The notes under the pieces: generated by a model
Databases searched by the model: none
The model's input: the letters and a program-made list of their open reading frames with translations, nothing else
Told to the model about the DNA's origin: nothing
Shown here: positions 18,196-27,302 of the stretch, one piece after another
Position numbering within the stretch: position 1 is the stretch's first letter
How the letters are laid out: every line of letters starts with the position of its first letter
NCBI GenBank assembly: GCA_017849435.1
Contig: JAFIGY010000004.1
Location: forward strand, 61,875 to 125,874
DNA: 64,000 bases
Source of the DNA: Chitinophaga niabensis
GTDB lineage: Bacteria > Bacteroidota > Bacteroidia > Chitinophagales > Chitinophagaceae
Direction: 5' to 3'
Program-made: the position numbers and the translations under genes

Positions 18196-18759
18196 ATGGA
18201 ATGGAAACTCCTGGAATCTACTTACCTGCATAAAGAACCCTGGCTGACCTTGCGGATTGACAAATGCCAGGCGCCGGATGGCAGGATCATTGAGCCTTAT
18301 TATGTGTTGGAGTACCCGGACTGGGTCAATGCCATGGCGATGACGGAAGATGGTAAAGTGATATTGATCCGGCAATACCGGCATGCACTGGGCCGAACGC
18401 TGATAGAAATACCAGGCGGCGTGATGGATGATACGGATGAAAGTCCCGAAGTGGCCATCCGCCGGGAGCTGCTGGAAGAAACAGGTTATGCCTTCACCCA
18501 TTTGTATACCCTCGGCGCCGTATCCGCCAATCCTTCCACTACCACCAATCTCACACACATGTTCCTCGCAACGGGTGGCAAGAAAGTACAGGAGCAGCAG
18601 CTGGATCATAATGAAGAAATAGAAGTGATGCCGGTAACGCTCGAAGAAGTGGAGCGGATGTTACAGGAACGGGAATTCCTGCAAAGTCTGCATGTTACCT
18701 GCCTGTATTACGGGATGCAGCAGCTGAAGGCGATTGCACAGGCATATCCCCCACAATAA
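18196..18759 (+). CDS. NUDIX hydrolase, ADP-sugar pyrophosphatase type
   Basis: 187 residues. The Nudix box occupies ~75-98 (GVMDDTDESPE followed by RELLEETGY), with one extra residue between the first Gly and Glu compared with the plainest form. The N-terminus and the phrase ALGRTLIEIPGG resemble ADP-ribose pyrophosphatases, which clear ADP-ribose and related nucleotides. I chose ATG 18196 because an upstream frame start (18175) overlaps the preceding gene. Its 3' end runs 65 bases into folC on the other strand, so the two genes overlap tail to tail. Confidence 0.9.
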   Translation: MEWKLLESTYLHKEPWLTLRIDKCQAPDGRIIEPYYVLEYPDWVNAMAMTEDGKVILIRQYRHALGRTLIEIPGGVMDDTDESPEVAIRRELLEETGYAFTHLYTLGAVSANPSTTTNLTHMFLATGGKKVQEQQLDHNEEIEVMPVTLEEVERMLQEREFLQSLHVTCLYYGMQQLKAIAQAYPPQ

Positions 18760-20023
18760 AGCAACTGCCGCAAACCAATATCATATCCCCGGCGGCGGCC
18801 TGTATCTGTGCCGCTTTATAAGCTTCCGGCACATTCGGATAAGCCTTTCCCTGCAAGCCCGCAAGGCTTGCGAGTTGCAGCAGTTCGTTCTCATCCATGG
18901 CGCGGGGGATCTGCGCCTTGGTAAAGTAGTAACGGGCAGCAGAGGGGAGCAAAGCCAGCGCGGCAGGTACATCCTTGTCCTTCACAAATCCTGTTACAAT
19001 ATGCAGCTGTTGGTATTGTACCAGTGCAAGCTGTTCAAGAATAGCCCGGATGCCGGCTTCATTGTGTCCCACATCCAGTACGGTGTATGGTTGCCGGTTG
19101 ATCACCTCCCATCTTCCTCCTAAACCGGTCAGCCGTTTTACCTGTTTCAGTGCGCTGCGGATATGGCCTGTATTGATCTTCCAGCCGGCGGATTGCAACT
19201 GTTGCACGGAGGAAAGCACGCCCAGCAGGTTCTTTTCCTGGTAATGCCCGGGAAGGTCCAGAGTATAAGACTGTATTTCGTTATTTCGTTTATTCTTCAC
19301 CGTTACCTCCAGCTCTTCCGTACCCGGTTGTTGCCCGATGATCTCCCATTCCTGATCGGCAAACCGGATAGAAGATTGTTGCTGTGCAGCGGCAGATTCA
19401 AATACATTGGCCACTTCCGGTTGCGTTTCGCTGATTACTACGGGTACGCCGGGTTTGATGATCCCTGCTTTTTCAGTGGCAATGAGGGGCAGGGTGTTCC
19501 CCAATATGCTCATATGATCGTAACTGATATTGGTGATGAGAGACAGGAGGGGAGTGATGATATTGGTACTATCCAGCCGCCCGCCCAGCCCGGTTTCTAT
19601 AACAGCGATGTCTGCTTTTTCCTGAACAAAATGATCAAAGGCCATCGCCACGGTAAGCTCGAAAAAAGACGGTTGTATCTCTTCTATTTTCGGCCGCAGA
19701 TTTTCCACGAATGTTACGATGGCATCTTCCGGCATCATTTCTCCGTTCACCCGGATCCTTTCCCGGAAATCGTGGAGATGGGGGGAAGTGTAGAGTCCCG
19801 TTTTATATCCGGCCTGTTGCAGGATAGCGCTGATCATGTGGCTGGAAGACCCTTTCCCGTTGGTTCCCGCAATATGTACGGTGGGGAACCTGTCCTCAGG
19901 ATGGCCGAGCAGGCTGCACAGTTTTTGGATGTTATGCAGATCATGCTTCAATGCGGAAGCGCCCACTTTACTGAACATGGGCAGCTGCTGGTAAAGGTAT
20001 TCAATGGTTTGCTGGTAGTTCAT
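18695..20023 (-). CDS. folC: Folylpolyglutamate / dihydrofolate synthase
   Basis: 442 residues, Mur-ligase superfamily. The ATP loop GTNGKGSS is at 53-60, with SPHLHDFRERIRVNG after it, ETGLGGRLDSTN (~140-152) and the DVGHNEAGIRAI segment (~310). It adds glutamate tails to folates, which keeps them in the cell and active. It is the last gene of a minus-strand unit with a TonB-like and a DUF5723 gene upstream (9-base spacing to the nearer one). Its last ~22 codons overlap the NUDIX gene. Confidence 0.95.
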   Translation of the reverse strand: MNYQQTIEYLYQQLPMFSKVGASALKHDLHNIQKLCSLLGHPEDRFPTVHIAGTNGKGSSSHMISAILQQAGYKTGLYTSPHLHDFRERIRVNGEMMPEDAIVTFVENLRPKIEEIQPSFFELTVAMAFDHFVQEKADIAVIETGLGGRLDSTNIITPLLSLITNISYDHMSILGNTLPLIATEKAGIIKPGVPVVISETQPEVANVFESAAAQQQSSIRFADQEWEIIGQQPGTEELEVTVKNKRNNEIQSYTLDLPGHYQEKNLLGVLSSVQQLQSAGWKINTGHIRSALKQVKRLTGLGGRWEVINRQPYTVLDVGHNEAGIRAILEQLALVQYQQLHIVTGFVKDKDVPAALALLPSAARYYFTKAQIPRAMDENELLQLASLAGLQGKAYPNVPEAYKAAQIQAAAGDMILVCGSCFIVGDMPVQSPSAAASRNTGR

Positions 20024-20032
20024 GGTGCCTTG

Positions 20033-21523
20033 CTATATGCTGGGGCAGCCGAGCTTTCCTTTCCGCTTGCGGAAAATGCCGCCGCTGCCTTTATCCCAAC
20101 TCCATTTGGAGAAATGGATCGGAATTACCCGCAAAGCTACGAATACATCCGCATGATTCACATCGGAGCGGAAGAGGGTGGTGAAAAGGCTGGCGGAGCC
20201 GATCACGAGGGGGCCGGCACGCAGGCCAAAGCCGGCGTCTGCCTGCCCGAAGCGGTTGACGGAAAAAGGCAGGTAAGCGCCGAGATGCCGGGTTTCGTAA
20301 CGGGGCGTAATGATCAGCTGCGTCAGTGCCTGCGTCTTGCTGTTGTCATGCGTGCCGCCATTGAGCGCGATGGTGGCGCTGGCGCTTAAAAAGAAACGGT
20401 CGTTAAGATTGTAATCTCCCATCAGGTTGACAGACGTGGGGAGGTTCATGAAGAATTTTCCATCCGTGTCCAGATGCGTGAACATGCTGTTCAGCCGCTG
20501 AGTGTATTGGGTGATGCTTTCTCCCTTTCTTTTATTGAGCTGAGTGGCGGGAAAGTTCAGTGCTCGCATATCAAGGTTGGTATTGAAAGCGGATTTGGTA
20601 TAATTGATACCCCCGATGTCTACAACGGAAACGCCTATACGAGCTTTCCAGGTGTCTGCATCCGGGTTCCAGGTATCTTTATCGCCTTCATAAGTGCTGC
20701 CCATCAGCCCGTCCGACTCCGGCCGCCATTCGTAGATCACGCCAATGTCTGCGCCAATGCCGGGATTCTGAAAAGGGCTGTAAAGTGATTGCCAGCTGCC
20801 GTCCCATTTGTCCAGCGCCTCGTTATAACCATAAAAAAGCTGTCCGCTGTTGATATCCACCAGGTTGCGGCCCTTGAAGGTGAAAGAGGCATCCCGGCCA
20901 ACGGCGTATCCTGCTGCCTGGCCTGCCAGGTATTTCAGGGTGATGCCCGCTTTCCAGCGATGATCCCCTTCGTCTTTGATCACCCGCGCATAGCTGAACC
21001 CGAACTCGTTCCAGGCATGCCCGAAAGCGGCGCCATAGGAGTCTGCATAGTTGCGGTTGAAGAAACGGGGATTCGGATAATTGAGCGTGAAGAAGTTGGC
21101 AGTATTGGTTTCCACGCCGCCACCGTTCATGGAAGCCCTCACGCGCCAGGTAAAGGCAATGGATTGCTTTTCATCAATGGCGTAAAGAGCGGAGGGAAGC
21201 ATCACATCTACGCTGCCCCAGGCGTACTGCTTGCGGGTAGCGCTGGTATCGGGAAAATAGTCTTTGAACCTCCGCAACGAATCACCGGAAAGCAGTGAGG
21301 ATTTTTTTACCTTGATATAGGTATTACCGGCTTTTGCATCCAGTCCCACAATATTCACATCCCAACGGTAACGGCTACCCGCAGCACTGGCCGGATTGAA
21401 GGGTACAGCGTGGATGCCTGCATATTGGCTGGTATGATAGCCGGAAAAGCTTTGGGCCTGCGCAGTAGCCGCAGTAAGCATCACCGCTGTCAACAGTAAG
21501 ATACAGTTCTTGTAATGAGCCAT
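20033..21523 (-). CDS. DUF5723 family outer-membrane protein
   Basis: About 496 residues. The chosen start (21523) gives a clean signal peptide (cut near AQAQ, residue 24). The open frame continues to 21682 but the extra N-terminus is not signal-like. The mature protein begins SFSGYHTSQYAGIHAVPFNP, a hallmark of DUF5723, and is rich in alternating aromatic strands (beta-barrel). Function is unknown; the family is Bacteroidota-specific. It is placed between a TonB-like gene and folC, so it may be expressed with them. It ends in a basic tail. Confidence 0.82.
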   Translation of the reverse strand: MAHYKNCILLLTAVMLTAATAQAQSFSGYHTSQYAGIHAVPFNPASAAGSRYRWDVNIVGLDAKAGNTYIKVKKSSLLSGDSLRRFKDYFPDTSATRKQYAWGSVDVMLPSALYAIDEKQSIAFTWRVRASMNGGGVETNTANFFTLNYPNPRFFNRNYADSYGAAFGHAWNEFGFSYARVIKDEGDHRWKAGITLKYLAGQAAGYAVGRDASFTFKGRNLVDINSGQLFYGYNEALDKWDGSWQSLYSPFQNPGIGADIGVIYEWRPESDGLMGSTYEGDKDTWNPDADTWKARIGVSVVDIGGINYTKSAFNTNLDMRALNFPATQLNKRKGESITQYTQRLNSMFTHLDTDGKFFMNLPTSVNLMGDYNLNDRFFLSASATIALNGGTHDNSKTQALTQLIITPRYETRHLGAYLPFSVNRFGQADAGFGLRAGPLVIGSASLFTTLFRSDVNHADVFVALRVIPIHFSKWSWDKGSGGIFRKRKGKLGCPSI

Positions 21524-21584
21524 AGTGGACGTAGGGATGAAGTAATAATAACGGGAAATATGGAGGAATATTCTCCTATGCTGA

Positions 21585-22472
21585 TTATTGTGCTTTGAAA
21601 TAAAAGCGGATCGGCCCGAACTGTTCTTCGGGGGCATCCGTACTGGCATTATATTTAAGACGTTTTGCAGCTTCAATGGCAATCCGGATAGCCTGCTGGT
21701 TATTGATCGTGGAATTTTTCAGCGTATAAACCGCGCTCACCACATTCCCCTGGCGGTCCACCTTTATGTTTACGGCAACATAACCGGTTTCGTTGCCATC
21801 CCAGGTAACGGAGGGACGAGTTACCAGATTGCGGCCTCTCAGCCGGAAGTCGGATGCTCCTCTGCCGGCGCCGGGTGTTCCCGTGTATCCGGTTGCATTA
21901 GGGTCTCCGTCGATTACGCCACGGTCGCCGGGGCGGCCGGTGTTACCTTCACCGGTGGAGTTATTGCTGCCGTTGGCGCCATTGCCGCTGTTGGCATTGT
22001 GTGCGGTACCGCCGGTGAAAACAGCTTTAGGAACGGGCCTGGGAGCCGGTGCTTCCGGTTTGGGCTCAACGGCTTTCGGCTTTTTGGGCGTTTTTTCCGT
22101 TTTTGTTTCCAGTGTTTTCGCAATTTCTTTCGGCTTGGGCGCGGGCTTTACGGGTTGCTTTACTTCAGGAGCTTCTTCTTCATTCTGTGTGGCAAGGTCC
22201 TGCGTGTTGCCTTCCTCGGTGGCCGGAGAAGGTGTGTTTTGCGGGGTAGATGGCACGGGCTGGCTGGCAGCAGGAGGATTGGGGTTGAGGGGTTGTTCAT
22301 TCCCCATACCATCGTCGGATGTACCGAGATTCACCTCCATGCCCAGATCCTGATCGGGCAACGGCGGCGGTGCCGAAAAACTGATCAGGAACAGCGCTAC
22401 TAACAGCAACGCATGCACGGCGATGGTGACGCCAAGCGCTTTTATATTTTTCTGTTGTTGTTTCTCTGCCAT
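21585..22472 (-). CDS. TonB-like energy transducer
   Basis: 295 residues. An N-terminal membrane helix (~12-32, VTIAVHALLLVALFLISFSA) follows a short basic stretch. A long Pro/Ala/Lys linker (~45-150) with KPAPKPKEIAK-like repeats is followed by a Gly/Asn-rich stretch (~150-190). The C-terminal TonB-type domain (~215-295) contains GYVAVNIKVDRQGNVVSAVY. Such proteins link ExbB/ExbD proton-motive energy to SusC-type receptors. ExbB and ExbD are not encoded beside it in this window, so the partner genes lie elsewhere (an MFS gene is divergent on the other side). Confidence 0.85.
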   Translation of the reverse strand: MAEKQQQKNIKALGVTIAVHALLLVALFLISFSAPPPLPDQDLGMEVNLGTSDDGMGNEQPLNPNPPAASQPVPSTPQNTPSPATEEGNTQDLATQNEEEAPEVKQPVKPAPKPKEIAKTLETKTEKTPKKPKAVEPKPEAPAPRPVPKAVFTGGTAHNANSGNGANGSNNSTGEGNTGRPGDRGVIDGDPNATGYTGTPGAGRGASDFRLRGRNLVTRPSVTWDGNETGYVAVNIKVDRQGNVVSAVYTLKNSTINNQQAIRIAIEAAKRLKYNASTDAPEEQFGPIRFYFKAQ

Positions 22473-22622
22473 CTTGATTCCAAAGTTAATCTTTTTTTGT
22501 TAGGAGGTATCCCCCGCCGGAGGAAAGCAAAATGTTAAATCTCATTCGTCCGCTCATGTCCGCTATTGGCCACAAACCCCTTGGAATTTGCAGCATGTAT
22601 ATTTAGCTTGCAGGTACGCATT

Positions 22623-23870
22623 ATGTTCAACCAAACGCTTACGCTTTACAGGAATGCCTATGGCGGCATTTCCCGGCCGGTCTGGTGGCTGGCTACCGTG
22701 CTCCTGATCAACCGCAGCGGCACGATGGTGATCCCTTTTTTAACGGTTTATCTTACGTTTCAATTGCATTTACCCCTGGAACAGGCCGGGATGATCATGA
22801 CGGTGTACGGCACCGGCGCTATTCTCGGCGCCATGCTGGGAGGCAGATTGTCTGACCGTATCGGCTTTTACCCGGTTCAGTTCTGGAGCCTTGTGCTGAA
22901 TGGGGTGATGTTTATTGTACTTGGACAAATGCGCACATTCGCACAGATTGCTGTAACGATCTTTGCACTGGGCATTGTGGGCGAGGCATTTCGGCCTGCG
23001 AACGCCACGGCCGTAGTGTATTACAGCGATGAAGCCAGCAGGTTGCGCTCATATTCCCTGCAACGGCTGGCCGCAAACCTTGGCTGGGCTGTTGGTCCGG
23101 CCGTAGGAGGATTGCTGGCTACTTTCAGCTATCAGCTGTTGTTCTGGGTGGATGGACTTACCTGTATCTCTGCCGCCCTGCTGCTGCGTGTTTTTCTGCC
23201 ACCCATTTACGCGAAAAAAGAGAAGAAAGCGGTGGATGACGGACAGGCGGATAAAGGTTCCGCGTATACAGATACGACGTATCTCATTTTTATTTCATTG
23301 GTGACGATCAACGCGATCTGTCTTTTTCAGATGTTCAATATCGTGCCGGTATTCTTCAAGGAAAAGCTTCATATGTCGGAGGCCATGATCGGGATGAGCA
23401 TGTCCGTGAATGGGGTGCTGATCGCTTTGCTGGAAATGGTATTGGTCTACAAGCTGGAAGGAAAGCGCCCTGATCTCCTCTATATCTGCTACGGCGCCAT
23501 TGCCATGAGTTGCGCTTACCTGGTCTTCAATTTATTTCCGCCGCAAGCGTTCGTCGCATTTCTTTTTGCTATTGTGTTCACGATGTCGGAAATGCTGACA
23601 ATGCCTTTCATGAATAATTTCTGGATCCATCGCAGCCAGTCGCACAACCGCGGGGAATATGCAGCGCTCTATACGGTGTCCTATTGCGTGGCCACCATTG
23701 TTGCGCCCACACTGGGCGCTTATGTGGTGAAGGAATATGGGTATGGCAACTGGTGGTTTGCGGTGAGTGGCATCTGCCTGCTGTCTTTTGCAGGTTTTCG
23801 CTGGCTGTTGACTAAGCGTGTGCAAAGTCCTGCTCATAATCCCCCAGCATCCGTTCCATTGGCGGATTAA
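22623..23870 (+). CDS. MFS transporter, 12-TM type
   Basis: 415 residues with about twelve hydrophobic segments. ATG 22623 is preferred over 22566, which adds a non-membrane leader. The MFS loop motif is visible as GGRLSDRIGFYPVQFW (~78-93). A cytosolic loop (~195-230; KKEKKAVDDGQADKG) separates the two halves. It resembles the drug/sugar efflux permeases of the family, but the substrate is unknown. The 3' end overlaps the radical SAM gene on the other strand by 59 bases. Confidence 0.92.
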   Translation: MFNQTLTLYRNAYGGISRPVWWLATVLLINRSGTMVIPFLTVYLTFQLHLPLEQAGMIMTVYGTGAILGAMLGGRLSDRIGFYPVQFWSLVLNGVMFIVLGQMRTFAQIAVTIFALGIVGEAFRPANATAVVYYSDEASRLRSYSLQRLAANLGWAVGPAVGGLLATFSYQLLFWVDGLTCISAALLLRVFLPPIYAKKEKKAVDDGQADKGSAYTDTTYLIFISLVTINAICLFQMFNIVPVFFKEKLHMSEAMIGMSMSVNGVLIALLEMVLVYKLEGKRPDLLYICYGAIAMSCAYLVFNLFPPQAFVAFLFAIVFTMSEMLTMPFMNNFWIHRSQSHNRGEYAALYTVSYCVATIVAPTLGAYVVKEYGYGNWWFAVSGICLLSFAGFRWLLTKRVQSPAHNPPASVPLAD

Positions 23871-25107
23871 AGTAGCCGAACCTGAGGTCGGGGAATTCTT
23901 CGCGCAGTAATTCTATCATCTGTTTTACACCGATGCATTCACCGGTTTCCGTAACGCCTACTTTGCCGAGGTACCAGTCGGGATCAATATTGAAATTCCG
24001 CCACTGGATCATACTAAGACCGGTTTCCCGGATCAGTTTGCGCAGTGCTTCATATTCTTCCACCCGGTCTGTCATACCCGGGAATACGAAGTAGTTGATA
24101 GAAGCCCATCCACCATGTTCACGCACGACCCTGATACTTTCCACGATATCGTTGAATACGTAATTATTAGGCCGGTAATACGGTGTATAGGTTTGTTCCA
24201 GCACGGAGTTGAGACTTACACGGATGCTGTTGAGACCGGCTTTGCACAGTTCCCGTACAGCATTGGGTTTGCTGCCATTCGTGTTGATATTGATGCTGCC
24301 TTTGGAAGTATGCTTGCGTATCTCGATGATCGCTTCACGGATCGTTTCCCACATCAGCAAAGGCTCGCCTTCACAGCCCTGTCCGAAACTGACGATGGGA
24401 TAGGGAGCCGTTTCCAGGTGAGGCACTGTGAATTCCACAATCTCCGCTGCAGTGGGTTTGAATGTAAGACGGTCCTGTGTGGATACGATGCCCTCTTCCT
24501 CCGGCTGAAAAGAAATACAACCAATGCAATTGGCATTGCAGGCGGGAGAGGAAGGGATGGGGCATTCCCAGCGGCCCATGAAATAGTTACGGGCGGCGGG
24601 ACAATGATACGTTAACGCGCAATTATCGGCCAGGTGTTTGACCAGGCGGTTATGCGGGTAAGCTTCGAGCATTTGCTGAACGCCGCTTTTCACTTTCCTG
24701 TCGTCGAACCCGGCGCATTCCTGACGGATATCCTGCTCAATACGCATGGCGGGCACATAGAATTTATCGTTGTACCATCCGGCGGCTGTGTAACAGAAGA
24801 GCGGGAGGGTGGGGGCGTCCGGGGCCGTTTCGTAGGCTGCCAGGTAGAACCCGGTATGCGCGGGAGGGATGAAAGCGGCTACTGCCCAGCCTTTTTCACA
24901 CAATCGCATTTCGCCGGTATGCACATCTATGCCGATGCCGCGTCTGCCGGGCAGTTCGTACAGATTGCCGCCTTCGGGCAGCTCGATCCACTCGTCTTCC
25001 GGGATAGGCAATGCATCCCAGCCACTACGGCCGGTTACATAGAGGGAGGTATCTTCAAAGATGTTCCCTTTCCCGTCAGAATACAATATATAAGGCGATA
25101 CGTTCAT
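23812..25107 (-). CDS. Radical SAM protein of unknown function
   Basis: 431 residues. The radical SAM cluster C-x3-C-x2-C lies at Cys190-Cys194-Cys197, in SPACNANCIGC. Supporting motifs include FGQGCEGEPLL (GGE-like) at ~245, ININTNGSKP, and SIRVSLNS. The N-terminal ~170 residues do not match a domain I know; they contain Gly/Pro-rich strands and several Cys. It is coupled to the upstream gene by a TGATG stop/start overlap, so the two are likely translated together. The substrate is unknown. Confidence 0.9.
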   Translation of the reverse strand: MNVSPYILYSDGKGNIFEDTSLYVTGRSGWDALPIPEDEWIELPEGGNLYELPGRRGIGIDVHTGEMRLCEKGWAVAAFIPPAHTGFYLAAYETAPDAPTLPLFCYTAAGWYNDKFYVPAMRIEQDIRQECAGFDDRKVKSGVQQMLEAYPHNRLVKHLADNCALTYHCPAARNYFMGRWECPIPSSPACNANCIGCISFQPEEEGIVSTQDRLTFKPTAAEIVEFTVPHLETAPYPIVSFGQGCEGEPLLMWETIREAIIEIRKHTSKGSININTNGSKPNAVRELCKAGLNSIRVSLNSVLEQTYTPYYRPNNYVFNDIVESIRVVREHGGWASINYFVFPGMTDRVEEYEALRKLIRETGLSMIQWRNFNIDPDWYLGKVGVTETGECIGVKQMIELLREEFPDLRFGYFNPPMERMLGDYEQDFAHA

Positions 25108-25694
25108 CAGCTGATCCTTTGTTGAAAGAAAGTGTTCATGTCGGCAGTCTGCGAAGGAGAAATATCGTCCAGCACTTCCAGCTGCAGTATTTTATTGTTT
25201 TTGAAATCCAGCGTAAGCAGGTCGTTGCGCAAAATTACGTTTTTCATCTCGTTCCATCCGAACCGCCTGTTGGAGAAAATAGTGGGCAGTACGATCCCGG
25301 TAGTGTCTATCGTAACAAAGGCCGGCTGCAGGATGCGGTATTCCGCATACCCGATGTAAGCAATGCCGAGTCCGGACAGGAACAGCGCGATGGCTACGAT
25401 CGGCTGCATATGGGACAAAAAGTAAAGGCATCCGCTTAACAGCGTGAAAGCCTGAAGCATCCTCAACACGGAGTTGGTTTCGGAAAAACGGCGGATCCGC
25501 TTCATCATAAAAGGGAATCCCACGCTGGCGATACCCATCACAATGAACAAAAAAGCCATGAACCAGTTCGGTTCCGGCATTTTGTAGGTACCCACCACGT
25601 TGAAAAGGAAAAGGATACCGGTCATACCATGCATAACAGGCTGCAAACGCAGGCGGGTCATGGCATTTGGATGTAATATGCGGAACTTGTACAT
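25107..25694 (-). CDS. Small membrane protein with PH-like C-terminus
   Basis: 195 residues. Three to four hydrophobic segments span ~20-130 (ILFLFNVVG, WFMAFLFIVMG, IVAIALFLSGLGIAY). After these, TGIVLPTIFSNRRFGWNEMKNVILRND... resembles a bacterial PH-like (YcxB/bPH_2-type) fold in the cytosol. No catalytic motif. Its stop codon overlaps the start of the radical SAM gene as TGATG, suggesting translational coupling. Function unknown. Confidence 0.75.
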   Translation of the reverse strand: MYKFRILHPNAMTRLRLQPVMHGMTGILFLFNVVGTYKMPEPNWFMAFLFIVMGIASVGFPFMMKRIRRFSETNSVLRMLQAFTLLSGCLYFLSHMQPIVAIALFLSGLGIAYIGYAEYRILQPAFVTIDTTGIVLPTIFSNRRFGWNEMKNVILRNDLLTLDFKNNKILQLEVLDDISPSQTADMNTFFQQRIS

Positions 25695-25697
25695 ATC

Positions 25698-26732
25698 CTA
25701 TTTCACCATAAGGTTACACAATTTGAACAGCATGCGGGCACCTACATTGGCGTCCCATTCATCATGCCCTGCGCTTACTTCGTTCAGATCAAACCCGATC
25801 AGTCTGCGCCCGCTTTCAAGCACTTTCCGGAAGAGGTAGCATACCTGCTGCCCTTCCAGGCCGCCTGCCACCGGTGTGCCGGTGTGTGGACAGAGTTTCG
25901 GATCCAGCCCGTCGATATCGAAACTGATATAAACCTGTTGCGGCAGCGCATTTATAATATCGTCGCAGATGCTCTTCCAGGTTTCTCCTTCGTATTGCCG
26001 TTCTTTGATATCCTGATCGAAATACGTCACCACCCGCCCATGGCTGTTGCGGATGTATTCCACTTCCTCTTCGCAGTAGTCGCGGATGCCCACCTGTACC
26101 AGCTTTTTAAGCTGTGGTACATCCTTGAGGGCGTTGTACATAATGGAAGCGTGAGAGTACTCAAACCCTTCATAGCGCTGGCGGAGATCGCAATGCGCAT
26201 CTATCTGCAGGATACCGAAATCGCCCTTATGCTCGCCAATAGCCCTGAAATAGCCGAGAGGAGTGCTGTGATCGCCGCCCACCAGGCCCACCAGCTTACC
26301 TTTTTGTAATAAGGCCCTTGTTTGCTGGTACACCCAATCGTTCATTTTTTGGGTGCCTTTGTTCACATCTTCCACAGACCGGCGCATGAAATCGTTTTCT
26401 TCCACATTGCCGCCTTCGGTGAGGAATTTAAGGTAAAGCTCCGCCTCCTTGCGGAGGTAATCACTGCGAAGCAGCAGCTGCTTATCACTTTCGCGCATGT
26501 AAAAACCCTGCTTCCATCCATCTTTCACATCCGGATCATACAGGTCGATCTGCAGCGATGCTTTGAAAATATGCTCCGGGCCACGGGCTGTACCATTGTT
26601 GTAAGACACCGTCACTTCCCAGGGAACCGGTAATAATACAAGGCGTGCCTCTTCCTCGCTGAAGGGGAGCCCAAAGATGTTATTCGACAATAAACCCGGT
26701 GAATTGGGATCAAATTGCGATAGATCTGCCAT
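25698..26732 (-). CDS. Arginase/agmatinase-family ureohydrolase
   Basis: 344 residues. The Mn-binding motifs are GGDHS (152-156), DAHCD (178-182) and SFDIDGLDP (270-278), which identify the ureohydrolase superfamily. Members hydrolyse guanidino groups (arginine, agmatine or formiminoglutamate) releasing urea or formamide. The Bacteroidota form with this N-terminus (SPGLLSNNIFGLPFSEEEA) is usually annotated as an agmatinase family or formimidoylglutamase-like protein; sequence alone does not fix the substrate. It precedes the PH-like membrane gene by 3 bases and may share its transcript. Confidence 0.9.
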   Translation of the reverse strand: MADLSQFDPNSPGLLSNNIFGLPFSEEEARLVLLPVPWEVTVSYNNGTARGPEHIFKASLQIDLYDPDVKDGWKQGFYMRESDKQLLLRSDYLRKEAELYLKFLTEGGNVEENDFMRRSVEDVNKGTQKMNDWVYQQTRALLQKGKLVGLVGGDHSTPLGYFRAIGEHKGDFGILQIDAHCDLRQRYEGFEYSHASIMYNALKDVPQLKKLVQVGIRDYCEEEVEYIRNSHGRVVTYFDQDIKERQYEGETWKSICDDIINALPQQVYISFDIDGLDPKLCPHTGTPVAGGLEGQQVCYLFRKVLESGRRLIGFDLNEVSAGHDEWDANVGARMLFKLCNLMVK

Positions 26733-26836
26733 GATAGATCAGTACTTTGCTTATTTCGGCGCAAAGGTAAAGATAAAAAACCGGTACCCACAGATAAACC
26801 TGACGAATATCAGCCCCCGCCATTCAGTTTTTTGGC

Positions 26837-26844
26837 TACCTTTG
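26837..26844 (+). promoter_or_regulatory. -7 box of the ccmE promoter
   Basis: TACCTTTG is a perfect match to TAnnTTTG, with its end 20 bases before the ccmE ATG. No clear TTTG stands at the expected -33 spacing. The ATG at 26865 is preferred over an in-frame TTG (26856). Confidence 0.55.
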
Positions 26845-26864
26845 TTCATTAATATTTGGTAAGG

Positions 26865-27266
26865 ATGAAGAAAACAAGTATTATTTTACTGGTTGTAATA
26901 GCTGCCTGCGTTGCCGGGATGGTGATGATGGTGGGGGACTTTAGTACCTATGAGACCTTCGCCACCGCCCGTAAGAAAGAAGGGAAGCAAATTCACGTGA
27001 TCGGCGCACTGGACAAGGGAAAAGAAGTGATATATGATCCGGCAAAGGATGCCAATTATTTCAGCTTTTTTATGAAGGACAAGAGTGGAGAAGTGACCAA
27101 AGTGATCTTCAACGGCACCCGGCCCACGGATTTCGATAAATCCACCGAGCTGGTGCTCACCGGTAGTATGAAGGGGGGCGAGTTCCACTGTACCAAGATA
27201 CTTATGAAGTGCCCTTCCAAGTACAAGGACGAACAAACGACCTATAGCGCTAATAAGAATAGCTAA
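26865..27266 (+). CDS. ccmE: Cytochrome c maturation protein CcmE (Cys-type heme chaperone)
   Basis: 133 residues. An N-terminal anchor helix (~5-24) is followed by an OB-fold (~45-112; QIHVIGALDKGKEVIYDP, IFNGTRPTDFDKSTELVLTG). CcmE holds heme in the periplasm and hands it to CcmF. In the classic enzyme the covalent ligand is a His in H-x3-Y. Here that position is Cys116 in C-P-S-K-Y (Cys116, Tyr120), the C-x3-Y variant known from some bacteria and archaea. ccmF follows 110 bases downstream, separated by a hairpin. Confidence 0.93.
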   Translation: MKKTSIILLVVIAACVAGMVMMVGDFSTYETFATARKKEGKQIHVIGALDKGKEVIYDPAKDANYFSFFMKDKSGEVTKVIFNGTRPTDFDKSTELVLTGSMKGGEFHCTKILMKCPSKYKDEQTTYSANKNS

Positions 27267-27302
27267 CGTTAACTGTATATCATTCGTAACACGTTCCGCA
27301 GA

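Noticed and set aside
19163-20389. 408-codon frame on the plus strand over folC and the DUF5723 gene
   Set aside because: It crosses two well-supported minus-strand genes and shows no domain.
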